Positions 37,636-47,177 are shown, counted from the first letter of the stretch. The stretch: 64,000 nucleotides of DNA from UBA5793 sp040255465 (GCA_040255465.1 JBDZVA010000007.1:1-64000); one strand, 5' to 3'. Notes: a model not told the origin generated them from the sequence alone. Numbers and translations are program-made.

Positions 37636-38550
37636 GTGAAGGAATTCCGCCTGTTATCGCGCGTCTACGAACACAACGCGGCACTCGATGCGCGCGTGAT
37701 CATCCCACCGGGCGATGACATGGGCATGATCCGCATCGGCGGGACTGACGTGCTGGCCGCCGTCGATCAGATCGTCGCGGGGCGGCACTTCACGCTCGAA
37801 TCCACGCCGCTGAATCTCATCGGCCGCAAGGCGATCACGCGCAACCTCAGCGACATCGCGGCGATGGCAGCCCGGCCGGTGGCGGCGCTGGTGGCCGTGG
37901 TGCTGCCACGTGAGTGGCAGGAGCCACAGGCGCTGGAACTCTTCGAAGCCATGCGCGCCACGGCGGCCAGGTACGATTGCCCGCTCATCGGCGGTGACAT
38001 CTCGATGGCCGATGCGCCCCTCACCTGCAGTGTGACGGTGCTCGCCAGACCGGGGCCGCGCGGGGCGATTCGGCGCAGTGGCGCGAAGGTCGGCGATGCG
38101 GTCTACGTCTCCGGTCGGCTTGGCGCAAGCGTGAACCCAGACGGCGGAGGACGACATCTCACCTTTGAGCCGCGCGTTGACCTGGCGCTCGCACTGGCGG
38201 AGCAGTTCGACGTGCACGCCATGATCGACATCAGCGACGGCCTCGGTCGCGATGCAGGCCACATCGCCGAGATGTCCGGCGTGCAGATCGAGATTGATGC
38301 CGCGAGTCTTCCGTGCTCACCCGGTTGCGGCTGGCGGCGCGCCATGAGCGATGGGGAAGATTATGAGTTGTGCTTCGCGCTTGCGGCGGATGCCGATGTG
38401 CCGACTGAATTGGAGGGTGTGATGTTAACGCAAGTCGGTGTAGTGCGCGAGCGCAAGCCGGGTCAGCCGTTGATTGTCGTGCACAACGGCGGGCAAGTCA
38501 TCGACGCATCGAACCTCGGCTGGGAGCACGGGGAGGGTCAACGAACATGA
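37636..38550 (+). CDS. thiL: Thiamine-monophosphate kinase
   Basis: 304 residues. Phosphorylates thiamine phosphate to thiamine diphosphate with ATP. Family marks: PGDDMGMI near the N-terminus (normally GDDAAV), VDQIVAGRHF, GRKAITRNLSDIAAMAARP, PLIGGDIS, AMIDISDGLGRDAGHI and SDGEDYELCFAL. The start is uncertain: GTG 37636 gives VKEFRLLSRVY, typical for the family, and GTG 37603 is an alternative. The stop overlaps the start of the next gene by 4 bp (ATGA), so tsaE-yacG is translationally coupled. Confidence 0.9.
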   Translation: MKEFRLLSRVYEHNAALDARVIIPPGDDMGMIRIGGTDVLAAVDQIVAGRHFTLESTPLNLIGRKAITRNLSDIAAMAARPVAALVAVVLPREWQEPQALELFEAMRATAARYDCPLIGGDISMADAPLTCSVTVLARPGPRGAIRRSGAKVGDAVYVSGRLGASVNPDGGGRHLTFEPRVDLALALAEQFDVHAMIDISDGLGRDAGHIAEMSGVQIEIDAASLPCSPGCGWRRAMSDGEDYELCFALAADADVPTELEGVMLTQVGVVRERKPGQPLIVVHNGGQVIDASNLGWEHGEGQRT

Positions 38551-39188
38551 CCGAGCACTTCTCACAAAGTGCTGAAGACACGATGCGCTTGGCCGCGGAT
38601 CTGGCCCACCAGTTGCGCGGCGGCGAACTCATCGCGCTGCACGGCGACCTCGGCGCGGGCAAGACCTGCTTCGTTCGCGGCCTGGCGCGCGGGCTGGGAA
38701 TCGACCCTGGCGCCGTGAGCAGCCCGACCTTTGTCATCATGCACGAATATGAGTCGAAGCACGAGCCCGGGCCGCGCGTGCTGGCGCACATCGACGCCTA
38801 TCGACTCGGCGGGGGCGGCGAACTCGAATCCGTCGGCTGGGATGAACTGGTCGAGCGCCGCGACACGGTGATCGCGCTCGAATGGCCACAGCGCGTGGCA
38901 GATGTGTTGCCCATCGACCGGCTTGACGTCACCCTCGAACATCGCGGCGACGACGAACGGCTGATTCGCATGGAGCCGCGCGGCAAGTTCCGACTTGCGG
39001 ACCAGGCTGTCGGCACGAAAACGCGGCCATGCCCGATCTGCGAGATGCAGGTCGCGATCGACGCCGAGACGTTTCCCTTCTGCTCGAAGCGTTGTCGCCT
39101 GGCGGATCTGAACCGCTGGATGGGCGGCGGGTATCGCGTCAGTCGGCCGGCGACAGATCCGCGCGACTGGGAAGAGAACGCGGAGTAA
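38547..39188 (+). CDS. tsaE: TsaE-YacG fusion: tRNA t6A ATPase joined to a YacG-type zinc finger
   Basis: 213 residues in one uninterrupted frame. Residues 1-150 are TsaE, the ATPase needed for N6-threonylcarbamoyl-adenosine formation on tRNA: P-loop LHGDLGAGKTCF, SSPTFVIMHEY, HIDAYRLGGGGELESVGWDE and IALEWPQR. Residues about 160-200 are a YacG/DUF329 zinc finger, with Cys162 and Cys165 (CPIC) and Cys179 and Cys183 (PFCSKRC), then LADLNRWMGGGYRV. In E. coli YacG is a separate ~65-residue inhibitor of DNA gyrase. The join is not a sequencing artefact that I can see: the frame is open and coding-like throughout. Coupled to thiL. Confidence 0.88.
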   Translation: MTEHFSQSAEDTMRLAADLAHQLRGGELIALHGDLGAGKTCFVRGLARGLGIDPGAVSSPTFVIMHEYESKHEPGPRVLAHIDAYRLGGGGELESVGWDELVERRDTVIALEWPQRVADVLPIDRLDVTLEHRGDDERLIRMEPRGKFRLADQAVGTKTRPCPICEMQVAIDAETFPFCSKRCRLADLNRWMGGGYRVSRPATDPRDWEENAE

Positions 39189-39234
39189 GGCTGGGTATAC
39201 ACTGCCCCAACATTGTCGAAAGGAGCGGGCGAAC

Positions 39235-40434
39235 ATGGGTGGCAGCAGCGGGGCGGTTCGAGTCGGGCTCATCGGAACCAAGTTCATGGGCCGGGCCCAT
39301 TCGAACGCGTGGCTGAATGTCAGTCGCTTCTTTGACCTGCCGCGCGCCGTCGAGATGCACGCGGTGTGCGGCCGCGACAGAATTGAAACCCCCGCATTTG
39401 CCCGCCGCTGGGGCTGGACGAATTCAATGACCGACTGGCGTCAACTCGTCGCCGATGGTCAGGTCAATCTCATCGACGTCGGCACGCCCAATGATGTGCA
39501 CGCCGAGCAATCGATCGCGGCTCTCGAAGCCGGACTGAACGTCGCCTGCGAAAAGCCCCTGGCTGGAACACTGGCCGAAGCCCGGCAAATGCGCGATGCG
39601 GCCCGCAAAGCGAAGAAGTGCCAGACGTTTGTCTGGTTCAACTATCGTCGCTGCCCGGCCGTGGCGCTGGCGCACAATCTCGTTGCCAGGGGTCGTCTCG
39701 GCCGCATCTATCACGTGCGCGCTGCCTACCTGCAGGAGTGGGGTGGCCCCGATACGCCGCTCGTCTGGCGCTTCAAGGGCGATGTGGCGGGCTCGGGTGC
39801 CCACGGCGATCTCAACGCCCACATCATCGACATGGCCCGCTTCATCACCGGCGACGAAGTGACTGAAGTCGTCGGCTCGATCGAAGAGACATTCATCAAA
39901 CAGCGAGTCATTCCCGGGGAGACCGGCGCAGCGATCAAGGGCAGCGCCGGCAAAGGCGGGAAGAAGCGCATGGGCCGCTCGACGGTTGATGATGCCGTGC
40001 TCTTCCTCGCCCGCTTCAAGGGCGGCGCCGTCGCCAGCTTCGAAGCCACGCGCCTCGCCACCGGCAACAAGAACCGCAACACCATCGAGATCAACGGCGA
40101 TCGCGGCGCGCTGCGTTTCAATTTCGAACGCATGAACGAACTGGAGTTCTACGACGCGACGAGCGACGCCACGACGCGCGGCTGGACGACGATCATGTGC
40201 ACCGACGCCGCCAAGCACCCCTACGCAGCCGCATGGTGGCCCGATGCGCACGTGCTGGGCTACGAGCACGGCTTCGTGAACCAGGCGGCCGACATCGTGC
40301 GGATGCTCGCGGGAAAGAAGCCGGAAGTCCCCATGCCCGATTTCGAAGATGCCTACAGGACGCAGTGCGTGCTCGAGGCCGCGATCGTCTCCGCCCGTGA
40401 GAAGCGCCAGGTGGCGATTTCCGAATTCAAGTGA
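39235..40434 (+). CDS. Gfo/Idh/MocA-family oxidoreductase
   Basis: 399 residues. NAD(P)-dependent sugar or polyol dehydrogenase family. The N-terminal Rossmann fold starts VRVGLIGTKFMGRAHSNAW, and the conserved CEKPLAGT (the EKP motif) and GTPNDVHAEQS are present. The C-terminal domain contains GDLNAHIIDMARFITG with the His/Asp pair expected at the active site, and a Lys/Gly-rich insert near 240. No leading Tat signal is visible, so it is probably cytoplasmic; planctomycetes carry many paralogues of this family. AAAGGAG lies before the ATG. Substrate unknown. Confidence 0.9.
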   Translation: MGGSSGAVRVGLIGTKFMGRAHSNAWLNVSRFFDLPRAVEMHAVCGRDRIETPAFARRWGWTNSMTDWRQLVADGQVNLIDVGTPNDVHAEQSIAALEAGLNVACEKPLAGTLAEARQMRDAARKAKKCQTFVWFNYRRCPAVALAHNLVARGRLGRIYHVRAAYLQEWGGPDTPLVWRFKGDVAGSGAHGDLNAHIIDMARFITGDEVTEVVGSIEETFIKQRVIPGETGAAIKGSAGKGGKKRMGRSTVDDAVLFLARFKGGAVASFEATRLATGNKNRNTIEINGDRGALRFNFERMNELEFYDATSDATTRGWTTIMCTDAAKHPYAAAWWPDAHVLGYEHGFVNQAADIVRMLAGKKPEVPMPDFEDAYRTQCVLEAAIVSAREKRQVAISEFK

Positions 40435-40476
40435 CGCTCGGGCGGGCGCGGGCGGCAGAAGGGAGTATGGTTGACC

Positions 40477-40884
40477 ATGGTGGAAGACCCTTACGAGAGC
40501 GCCGCTCACCCTGCTACGCCGCCGAGGTTCCAAGGCGAATCAGCGGGCTCGCTCGTGCTCGGTGCTGCGATCTTCGCATTCGCTGGTTTTGGGATGGGCT
40601 GGATCAATACGCCGGCCGGTCAGTTCTCCATGTGGTCGCTGCGCATTTTGGCGGTGGCGTTCGTTGTGGCCATTGTGTTCGTGCTTGCGGTGCCGCGACT
40701 GGGCGAGATACTCCGGTTTGTGGTGATCGCGCTCGCGGCCATTCTGCTGTGCTCGGCCGGCGTGTGGGGGCTCGTCGACATGGGCCTGAACAACATCACC
40801 GGCTGGTTGCTGCTGGTGATGGGCGTCTTCGACGCCATGGAGATTGTGAGATACATCGCCGCGCGGCGCGCGGTGGGAGGATGA
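40477..40884 (+). CDS. Small four-helix membrane protein
   Basis: 135 residues with four predicted transmembrane segments (about 24-42, 51-70, 76-98, 102-120), a short acidic N-terminus and a basic C-terminus (RYIAARRAVGG). No family recognised. The ATG at 40477 has GAAGGGAG upstream; a TTG two codons earlier is also in frame. It ends 6 nt before the GTG of the AsmA-like gene, so the two are probably co-transcribed. Confidence 0.65.
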   Translation: MVEDPYESAAHPATPPRFQGESAGSLVLGAAIFAFAGFGMGWINTPAGQFSMWSLRILAVAFVVAIVFVLAVPRLGEILRFVVIALAAILLCSAGVWGLVDMGLNNITGWLLLVMGVFDAMEIVRYIAARRAVGG

Positions 40885-40890
40885 TGGATC

Positions 40891-42450
40891 GTGAAACGTG
40901 TTGGGATTGCTGCAGCAGTGCTGATCGTCGTGATCGGCGCTGCGGGATACTACCTCTACACCACCGTTGGCCGCACCGGTTCGAGCGAACTGGAGAACTG
41001 GGTCGGCCGCTGCGTGGTCGGCATCATCGAGTCGCACCTGACGGCCAAGGTCGAGTTTGATCAACTCGACTATGAAGCGCCGGGCAGCGTGACGCTCAGT
41101 GGTCTCCGACTTCTCGCCGAAGATGCGACGCCGCTCATCAAAGTGGCGAGTCTCAAACTCACGCTGGCGGAGGTGCCCAGACTGAATCAGCCGATCCAGA
41201 TCGCAAAGGTGACCCTCGATTCACCGTCGCTCTATTTCGCGCAGGGTGAATCCGGCTCGCTGATCGGGTGGGATTCGCTTGTGAAACCCGAAGTGCTCGA
41301 TGAGGGCCTTGACGCCGCGCCGGAGAATTATCGCCTTAGCGAAGTGCTGGTCATGCGGCGCATTGAGATCAACGACGGCCAGATCGAGTATCGCAGCAAC
41401 ACCGATGAGCAGCCCATGGTGCTGCGCGGCGTCACGACCGCCCTGGATACGACGCCGGATGCGGATGATCCGGGGTGGTACGCCATCAAGGGCAACATGA
41501 GCCGCGCTCCACAACTCGACATCCAGTTCGACGGCCGGTTCAACATCGACTCGATCCTGCTCGAGTTGGCTGGGTTGACCGCGAAGATGGAGTTGCAGGA
41601 GGCGCAGTACGAGACGCTGCCGCCCCAGATCCAAACGTTCGTGCGCCAATACGCGCTGCGCGGCGCGTTGTCGGCCACGCTGAACGGCACGATCTCGGCG
41701 ACGAACCCGCTGGGCAGCAGCGCCGATCTCAACCTGACGCTGCGGGATGCGTTTGCCTCCTTTGGCGAGAGTGTGCTGCCGATCGATGAAGTGCGCCTGA
41801 CTGCGAAGATGGCGGATCGGTCCGTCAGCCTCGACGCGCAGGCGGACCTGCTCTCAGGCAGCGCCGGAGCGGAGGCGACGGTGAGCCTCGATGACACCAT
41901 GCCGGTGAGCGCGGCCTATGAAGCGTCAAAGATCAATCTCAAACAGACGCTGGCGACCACATCACCAGATCAGCCGCCGTCCTATGACGGCATTCTCAAG
42001 GCATCGGGCAACGTGCGCACCAGCGCACTGACGCCGCTCGAATCAATCAAGGGCGGTGGCACGCTCAACATTGAGAAGGGTCGTCTTGTCAATCTGCCGG
42101 TCATCTCAGATCTCGCCAAGGCCGCTTCTGCACCTTTCGGGAGTAAGAAGGACGTAGGGACGGATGAAGCGCTCGTCGAGTATCGCTTTATGCCCGATCA
42201 CCTGGCGATCGGAAAAATCGAACTGGCCTCACCCGTGATCGCAGCGCGCGGCGACGGCAAGGTGTATTACGATCAGCGACTGTCGCTGGCCCTCAACGCC
42301 GGGCCGATGGAGAAGTTGCAGAACAATCTCGGCAAGATCGGCGACCTCTTCGGCAAGATCACCGACTCACTGGTCAAGTACTACGTGAGCGGCACGCTGA
42401 GCAAGCCGAATGTCTCCGTCAAGCCGCTGGGAATTGGTGCCGGAGGATGA
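40891..42450 (+). CDS. AsmA-like envelope protein
   Basis: 519 residues. A single N-terminal anchor (VGIAAAVLIVVIGAAGYYLY) is followed by a long beta-rich periplasmic part. It opens with VEFDQLDYEAPGSVTLSGL and VASLKLTLAEVPRLNQPIQI, a pattern typical of AsmA/DUF748/DUF3971 proteins involved in outer-membrane lipid or protein homeostasis. The C-terminal half has the AsmA-C style GGGTLNIEKGRLVNLPVISD and a final IGDLFGKITDSLVKYYVSGT. Start is GTG at 40891, with GGGAGG upstream. Convergent with carB, only 15 bp apart. Confidence 0.72.
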   Translation: MKRVGIAAAVLIVVIGAAGYYLYTTVGRTGSSELENWVGRCVVGIIESHLTAKVEFDQLDYEAPGSVTLSGLRLLAEDATPLIKVASLKLTLAEVPRLNQPIQIAKVTLDSPSLYFAQGESGSLIGWDSLVKPEVLDEGLDAAPENYRLSEVLVMRRIEINDGQIEYRSNTDEQPMVLRGVTTALDTTPDADDPGWYAIKGNMSRAPQLDIQFDGRFNIDSILLELAGLTAKMELQEAQYETLPPQIQTFVRQYALRGALSATLNGTISATNPLGSSADLNLTLRDAFASFGESVLPIDEVRLTAKMADRSVSLDAQADLLSGSAGAEATVSLDDTMPVSAAYEASKINLKQTLATTSPDQPPSYDGILKASGNVRTSALTPLESIKGGGTLNIEKGRLVNLPVISDLAKAASAPFGSKKDVGTDEALVEYRFMPDHLAIGKIELASPVIAARGDGKVYYDQRLSLALNAGPMEKLQNNLGKIGDLFGKITDSLVKYYVSGTLSKPNVSVKPLGIGAGG

Positions 42451-42465
42451 GGTGCGAAGCAGCGT

Positions 42466-45400
42466 TCAGTGCGCCGTGACGCGCTCGGCTGACTTTACCA
42501 CGACTGGCGGAGCGCCATTGGGATAGTGGTCCTGCAACGCGGACACGCGCCACTGTGAGGCCCGCAGGGCTTCAATCGCACGAACCACTGCCGCGGCGCA
42601 CGTGCGCGTCGTCGCCATAGGAATTCCCTGGCGGACGACGGCGGCTCGAATCTTGCCTTCGTCCGTCTTGGCGCCCTTGCGCGTCGGCGTGTTGATGATC
42701 ATCTGCAGTTCGCGGTTTTTGATCATGTCCAGCACGTTGGGGCGCACGCCCTCGCTGATCTTGCGCAGGACCTTGGTCTCGATGCCGTGCTCCAGCAGTG
42801 TGCGATGCGTGCCGCTGGTGGTGTAGACGCCAAAGCCCAGCGCCACGAGCTTGCGCACCAGATCGACGATCGCTTCCTTGTCGGTTTCGCGCACCGAGAT
42901 AAAGACGTTGCCGGAAGTTGGCAGGAAGACGCCCGCGCCCATGAGCGCCTTGGCGTAGGCGAGTTCGAAATCGCGGTCGACGCCCATGACTTCGCCCGTC
43001 GATCGCATCTCGGGGCCGAGGATCACGTCGACACCCGGGAACTTCTTGAACGGGAAGACCGATTCTTTGACAGAGATGAACCGAGGATCGGTGTTCTCAG
43101 TCAACCCGAGGCTGTCAATCCGCTCACCAGCCATGACTTTCGCCGCGGCGCGGGCCCAGGAGACGCCCGTCGCCTTGCTGACAAAGGGCACGGTGCGCGA
43201 AGCGCGGGGATTGACTTCGAGGATAAAGATCTCATCGCCGAGTTCGCTGTTTTCCTTGACGGCCAGTTGGACGTTCATCAAGCCTTGCACGCGCAGGCCC
43301 TCGGCCAGTTGCCGCGAGACCGCTTTGATGCGATTGACGATCGGCGCGTGCAGGCTGAAGGGCGGCAAGGTGCACGCCGAATCGCCGCTGTGCACGCCGG
43401 CCTGCTCGATATGCTCCATCACGCCGCAGACCAGGGCCCGGCCATCGTCTCGATCATGCGCGTAGTCGGCGATGACATCGACATCAACTTCATACGCATC
43501 ATCGAGAAACTGGTCGATGAGAATCGGTGCATTGCTCAGATCGCTGGCGACGACGGCCTTGGCCATGTAGCCCAGCAGCGACTTCTGGTCGTCGCAGATT
43601 TCCATGCCGCGCCCGCCAAGCACATAACTGGGCCGCACGAGCACGGGGTAGCCGATCTTCCCGGCGATTTCTACTGCCTGATCGATACTCCGCGCGATTC
43701 CGCTGCGCGGCTGCATGAGGCCGATGCGATTAAGCAGGTCGCGGAAACGATCGCGATCTTCGGCCAGGTCAATCGAATCAACGCTGGTGCCGATGATCGG
43801 CGCGCCGCCGGCCAGCAGGCCGTGCGCAAGGTTGAGCGGCGTCTGGCCGCCGTACTGCACGATTACGCCGTGGACAAGTCCGTTGCGCCCGAGTTCGTCG
43901 GTGCCCTGCCCGCCCAGCGGCCGACCGTTGAGGCGCTCGATGACATTGAGCGTATCTTCAAGCGTGAGCGGCTCGAAGAAGAGCAGGTCAGACGTGTCAA
44001 AGTCGGTCGAGACCGTTTCCGGATTCGAGTTGATCATGACCGACTCGAAGCCCAGTTCGCGCATCGCAAAGGACGCCTGGCAGCAGCAGTAGTCAAACTC
44101 GATGCCCTGGCCAATGCGATTGGGACCGCCGCCGAGAATGACCACCTTGCGGCGGTCGGTGATGCGAATCTCATCCTCGCATCCGTTGACGATTGAGGTG
44201 GCGTTGCCGGTCGGCGCGTAGGGCGTCTCGTAGGTTGAGTAGTAATAGGGCGTGATGGCCTCGAACTCGGCGGCACAGGTGTCGACGAGCTTGTACACCG
44301 GCTCGATACCCATGCGCTGACGATGTTCGCGCACCCGCATGATCGACGGCGTCGAGATGTCGCCGATGTAGAGATTCGCCAGTTGGGGGTCGGAGTATCC
44401 GAGTCGCTTCGCCTCGGCGAGCACTTCGCGCGGCACCTCCTCAAGCGTCGAGTAGGCGCAGAGCATGGTCTCAAACTCGACGAGCTGGCGGATCTGGTCG
44501 AGGAACCATCGGTCAATGCGCGTCAGGTCGTGAATCTGCTCGTCCGTCCATCCCATCTTCATCGCGTAGCGGATGTAGTACAGCCGGCCCTGGCTGGGCA
44601 CGCCGAGCTTGCGGCGGAGTTTTTCAGTTTCGATCGGCCACACGACGGCCGAGCCGTCCGCAGCCAACCCTGTCGGGCTGTTGATGTCGAGCGAGAGTTG
44701 GCGGTTGTGCTCGATGGCGCGCGTCGCTTCGAGCCACTTATCATTCTTGTCGAGACCCAGGCCGAATCGCTTGACTTCCATCGACCGGATCGCCTTCTGG
44801 AGGCTCTCCTTGAAAGTGCGGCCGATGGCCATCGCTTCGCCCACGCTCTTCATCTGCGTGGTCAGCGTTTCGTCGGCCTCGGGGAACTTCTCAAAGGTCC
44901 AGCGCGGCATCTTGGTGACGATGTAATCAATCGTCGGCTCGAAGCAGGCGCTGGTCGTCCCCGTGATGTCGTTGCGCAGCTCGTCCAGCGTGTAACCGAT
45001 CGCGAGTTTCGTCGCGATGCGCGCGATGGGGAAGCCCGTGGCCTTGGAGGCCAGGGCCGAGGAGCGCGACACGCGCGGGTTCATCTCGACGACGATCATG
45101 CGCCCGGTCTGCGGATTGGTGGCGAACTGGATGTTCGAGCCACCCGTCTCGACGCCGATGGCGCGGATGATGGCGATCGCCGCATCGCGCATCCGCTGGT
45201 ATTCCTTGTCAGTCAGCGTGAGGATCGGCGCGACGGTGATCGAATCGCCGGTGTGCACGCCCATGGGATCGATATTCTCGATGCCGCAGACGATGACGAC
45301 GTTGTCGGCTTTGTCACGGACGACTTCGAGTTCGAATTCCTTCCAGCCCAGCAGCGATTCATCAATGAGCACCTGCCCAATTGGAGAGGCGTCAAGGCCG

Positions 45401-45996
45401 CGCCGGACAATCTCCTCGAACTCGTCCACGTTGTAGGCGATGCCGCCGCCGCTGCCGCCGAGCGTGAAGGCCGGGCGGATGATCGCCGGCAGGCCGATCT
45501 CCGCGAGGAATTCGCGGGCCTCGTCCATGTCGGTAACGGTCTTGGCGCGGGCCTGTTCGAGGCCGATGGACTCGATCGTTTGGCGAAACTGCTCGCGGTC
45601 TTCTGCGCGATGGATCACGGCACGGGTGGCGCCGATCATCTCGACGCCGAATTCCTCAAGGGTGCCATTGTCATAGAGAGTGCAGGCGCAGTTCAGCGCC
45701 GTCTGGCCGCCCAGTGTGGGCAGCAGGGCGTCGATGGGTTTCCCGAGGCGTTTCTCGTTGGCGATGATCTTGCGGACGGCTTCGGGGGTGATGGGCTCGA
45801 TGTAGGTCCGGTCGGAGAACCCGGGGTCGGTCATGATCGTGGCCGGGTTGGAATTGACCAGCACCACCCGGTAGCCCTCTTCCTTGAGGGCCTTGCACGC
45901 CTGCGTCCCCGAGTAATCAAATTCGCAACCCTGTCCGATCACAATGGGACCGGACCCGATGATCAGGATCGTGCGGATATCAGCGCGCCGCGGCAT
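42466..45996 (-). CDS. carB: Carbamoyl-phosphate synthase large subunit
   Basis: 1176 residues, about 100 longer than the E. coli enzyme. Makes carbamoyl phosphate from bicarbonate, glutamine-derived ammonia and two ATP, for pyrimidines and arginine. Two ATP-grasp halves are clear: ILIIGSGPIVIGQGCEFDYS with IRPAFTLGGSGGG in the first, and VVILGGGPNRIGQGIEFDY with VRPSYVLGGRGME in the second. The allosteric MGS-like domain lies at the C-terminus (GNVFISVRETDKE, INTPTRKGAKTDEG). Extra length comes from insertions in the second half and a ~40-residue C-terminal extension. carA and pyr genes are not adjacent. The leader contains a terminator-like hairpin. Confidence 0.97.
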   Translation of the reverse strand: MPRRADIRTILIIGSGPIVIGQGCEFDYSGTQACKALKEEGYRVVLVNSNPATIMTDPGFSDRTYIEPITPEAVRKIIANEKRLGKPIDALLPTLGGQTALNCACTLYDNGTLEEFGVEMIGATRAVIHRAEDREQFRQTIESIGLEQARAKTVTDMDEAREFLAEIGLPAIIRPAFTLGGSGGGIAYNVDEFEEIVRRGLDASPIGQVLIDESLLGWKEFELEVVRDKADNVVIVCGIENIDPMGVHTGDSITVAPILTLTDKEYQRMRDAAIAIIRAIGVETGGSNIQFATNPQTGRMIVVEMNPRVSRSSALASKATGFPIARIATKLAIGYTLDELRNDITGTTSACFEPTIDYIVTKMPRWTFEKFPEADETLTTQMKSVGEAMAIGRTFKESLQKAIRSMEVKRFGLGLDKNDKWLEATRAIEHNRQLSLDINSPTGLAADGSAVVWPIETEKLRRKLGVPSQGRLYYIRYAMKMGWTDEQIHDLTRIDRWFLDQIRQLVEFETMLCAYSTLEEVPREVLAEAKRLGYSDPQLANLYIGDISTPSIMRVREHRQRMGIEPVYKLVDTCAAEFEAITPYYYSTYETPYAPTGNATSIVNGCEDEIRITDRRKVVILGGGPNRIGQGIEFDYCCCQASFAMRELGFESVMINSNPETVSTDFDTSDLLFFEPLTLEDTLNVIERLNGRPLGGQGTDELGRNGLVHGVIVQYGGQTPLNLAHGLLAGGAPIIGTSVDSIDLAEDRDRFRDLLNRIGLMQPRSGIARSIDQAVEIAGKIGYPVLVRPSYVLGGRGMEICDDQKSLLGYMAKAVVASDLSNAPILIDQFLDDAYEVDVDVIADYAHDRDDGRALVCGVMEHIEQAGVHSGDSACTLPPFSLHAPIVNRIKAVSRQLAEGLRVQGLMNVQLAVKENSELGDEIFILEVNPRASRTVPFVSKATGVSWARAAAKVMAGERIDSLGLTENTDPRFISVKESVFPFKKFPGVDVILGPEMRSTGEVMGVDRDFELAYAKALMGAGVFLPTSGNVFISVRETDKEAIVDLVRKLVALGFGVYTTSGTHRTLLEHGIETKVLRKISEGVRPNVLDMIKNRELQMIINTPTRKGAKTDEGKIRAAVVRQGIPMATTRTCAAAVVRAIEALRASQWRVSALQDHYPNGAPPVVVKSAERVTAH

Positions 45997-46381
45997 GGGT
46001 CTCCCTGTTGTCGGGCGTGTGGGACATGGAATGGGCCGATCGCGTGGCGGGACACGGTGAGGTGACGATAAACTCCGACACGTTAGCCGTGCCGCTCGAT
46101 TCGCTCAAGTGATCCTAATCCTCTCGGCAGTCCGACGCGCAGAAAAAATGAGCCCGAATCGTCATCGGACGACCCGGGCCCGCGAAGGAAACGGTGCACC
46201 ATGCACCGGAGCGTTCTGATCGGCGCCGACAGGGTTGCCGGCCGCCGGAGCCCGTTCGCGTCCCGTCGGTTCACCAGATGCGCTGATTGACCATGCTCTG
46301 GCAGGAAAAGCGGCGATCCCAACCCGTTGTGCGGGCCGATTGTTGACTTCCGTCTCAAGCTGCCGATTGTCTCGCGTGGTG
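45997..46381. other. Divergent intergenic region between carB and plsC
   Basis: 385 bp. Contains the GGGAG site of carB, a terminator-like hairpin pointing towards carB, and otherwise no feature I could name. Open frames here are not protein-like. Confidence 0.4.
46142..46180 (-). terminator. Terminator-like hairpin upstream of carB (possible attenuator)
   Basis: On the minus strand GCCCG...TCGTC pairs with GACGA...CGGGC (two mismatches inside the stem), then TCA and a run of six T. It points towards carB and lies about 150 nt before its start, where no upstream minus-strand gene is seen. It could attenuate carB or end a short unknown transcript. Confidence 0.45.
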
Positions 46382-47161
46382 ATGTCCTCTGCCGCCGCCA
46401 TCCTCGCCGGCCTGATCGTGATCGTCCTGTCGGTCGGCGCGGCGCAGCGGGTGCACGGCTGGCTGCAACGCTGTCCCCGGCCGACGTGGTCAGGCGTGAT
46501 GATCTGGTTCCTGTTTCGGGTGTACGCCCGACTCGTGCAGCGCACCAGACACGTCGGCAAGGAGCGCCTCAACGCCGTCCAGCGGCCGATCATCGTCGTC
46601 GCCAACCACACCGGCGCCGCCGACCCCATGCTCATCCAGGCCGCCTGCCCCTTCGAAGTGCGCTGGATGATGATGCGCGAAATGAATCGCGGCTTCGTGG
46701 ACTGGTTCACCCGCTACGGCCGGATCATCCTCGTCGAGCGCAATGGCAAAGACTTCGCCTCCACCCGTGAAGCCCTGCGCCACCTCAAGGAAGGCGGGGT
46801 GATCGGCATCTTCCCCGAGGGCGGCATCGAGCGGCCTCCCGAGATGATTCGCAGGTTTCACAGCGGCGTCGGGTTCCTCGTCGCCCGGACGCACGCCACC
46901 GTTATTCCGGTGTGGATCAGCGGCACGCCAAAGGTGGGCGTGGCCATGGAGAGCCTGTGGAAGCGCGGCCGGGCGCGCGTCGAGTTTGGCCCGGCGATGC
47001 GCTTCGAAGGCGTGAAGGACGCAACCGAGATCACCCAGCAGATCCGCGATCGCATTGTCTCCATGTCCGGCTGGCCCGCCTGCGATGTCGTTGCGGATCA
47101 GGCGGTGGATCCGAATCTTGTTGCGATCGACCCGCCCAGCGCCGAGCCTGCCCGCGCCTGA
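46382..47161 (+). CDS. 1-acyl-sn-glycerol-3-phosphate acyltransferase (PlsC-like)
   Basis: 259 residues. Phospholipid acyltransferase domain: N-terminal membrane helix (AAAILAGLIVIVLSVGAA), the catalytic NHTGAAD (HX4D), then the substrate-binding motifs FPEGGIERP and VIPVWISGTPK. Acts at the cytoplasmic membrane in phosphatidic-acid formation. The ATG at 46382 gives a plausible membrane N-terminus; a GTG just before it is equally possible, and the frame is open to 46235. First of a tight group plsC-ruvA-DUF6899-manC. Confidence 0.85.
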   Translation: MSSAAAILAGLIVIVLSVGAAQRVHGWLQRCPRPTWSGVMIWFLFRVYARLVQRTRHVGKERLNAVQRPIIVVANHTGAADPMLIQAACPFEVRWMMMREMNRGFVDWFTRYGRIILVERNGKDFASTREALRHLKEGGVIGIFPEGGIERPPEMIRRFHSGVGFLVARTHATVIPVWISGTPKVGVAMESLWKRGRARVEFGPAMRFEGVKDATEITQQIRDRIVSMSGWPACDVVADQAVDPNLVAIDPPSAEPARA

Positions 47162-47163
47162 CC

Positions 47164-47169
47164 TACGAT
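47164..47169 (+). promoter_or_regulatory. -10-like TACGAT 8 nt before the ruvA start (putative leaderless promoter)
   Basis: TACGAT is 8 nt before the ATG at 47178. The start lacks a Shine-Dalgarno, although co-transcription with plsC is also possible. Confidence 0.35.
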
Positions 47170-47177
47170 GTCAGTAC

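Noticed and set aside
44323..46065. Plus-strand open frame of 580 codons opposite carB
   Set aside because: Antisense shadow. carB is intact and conserved along its whole length.
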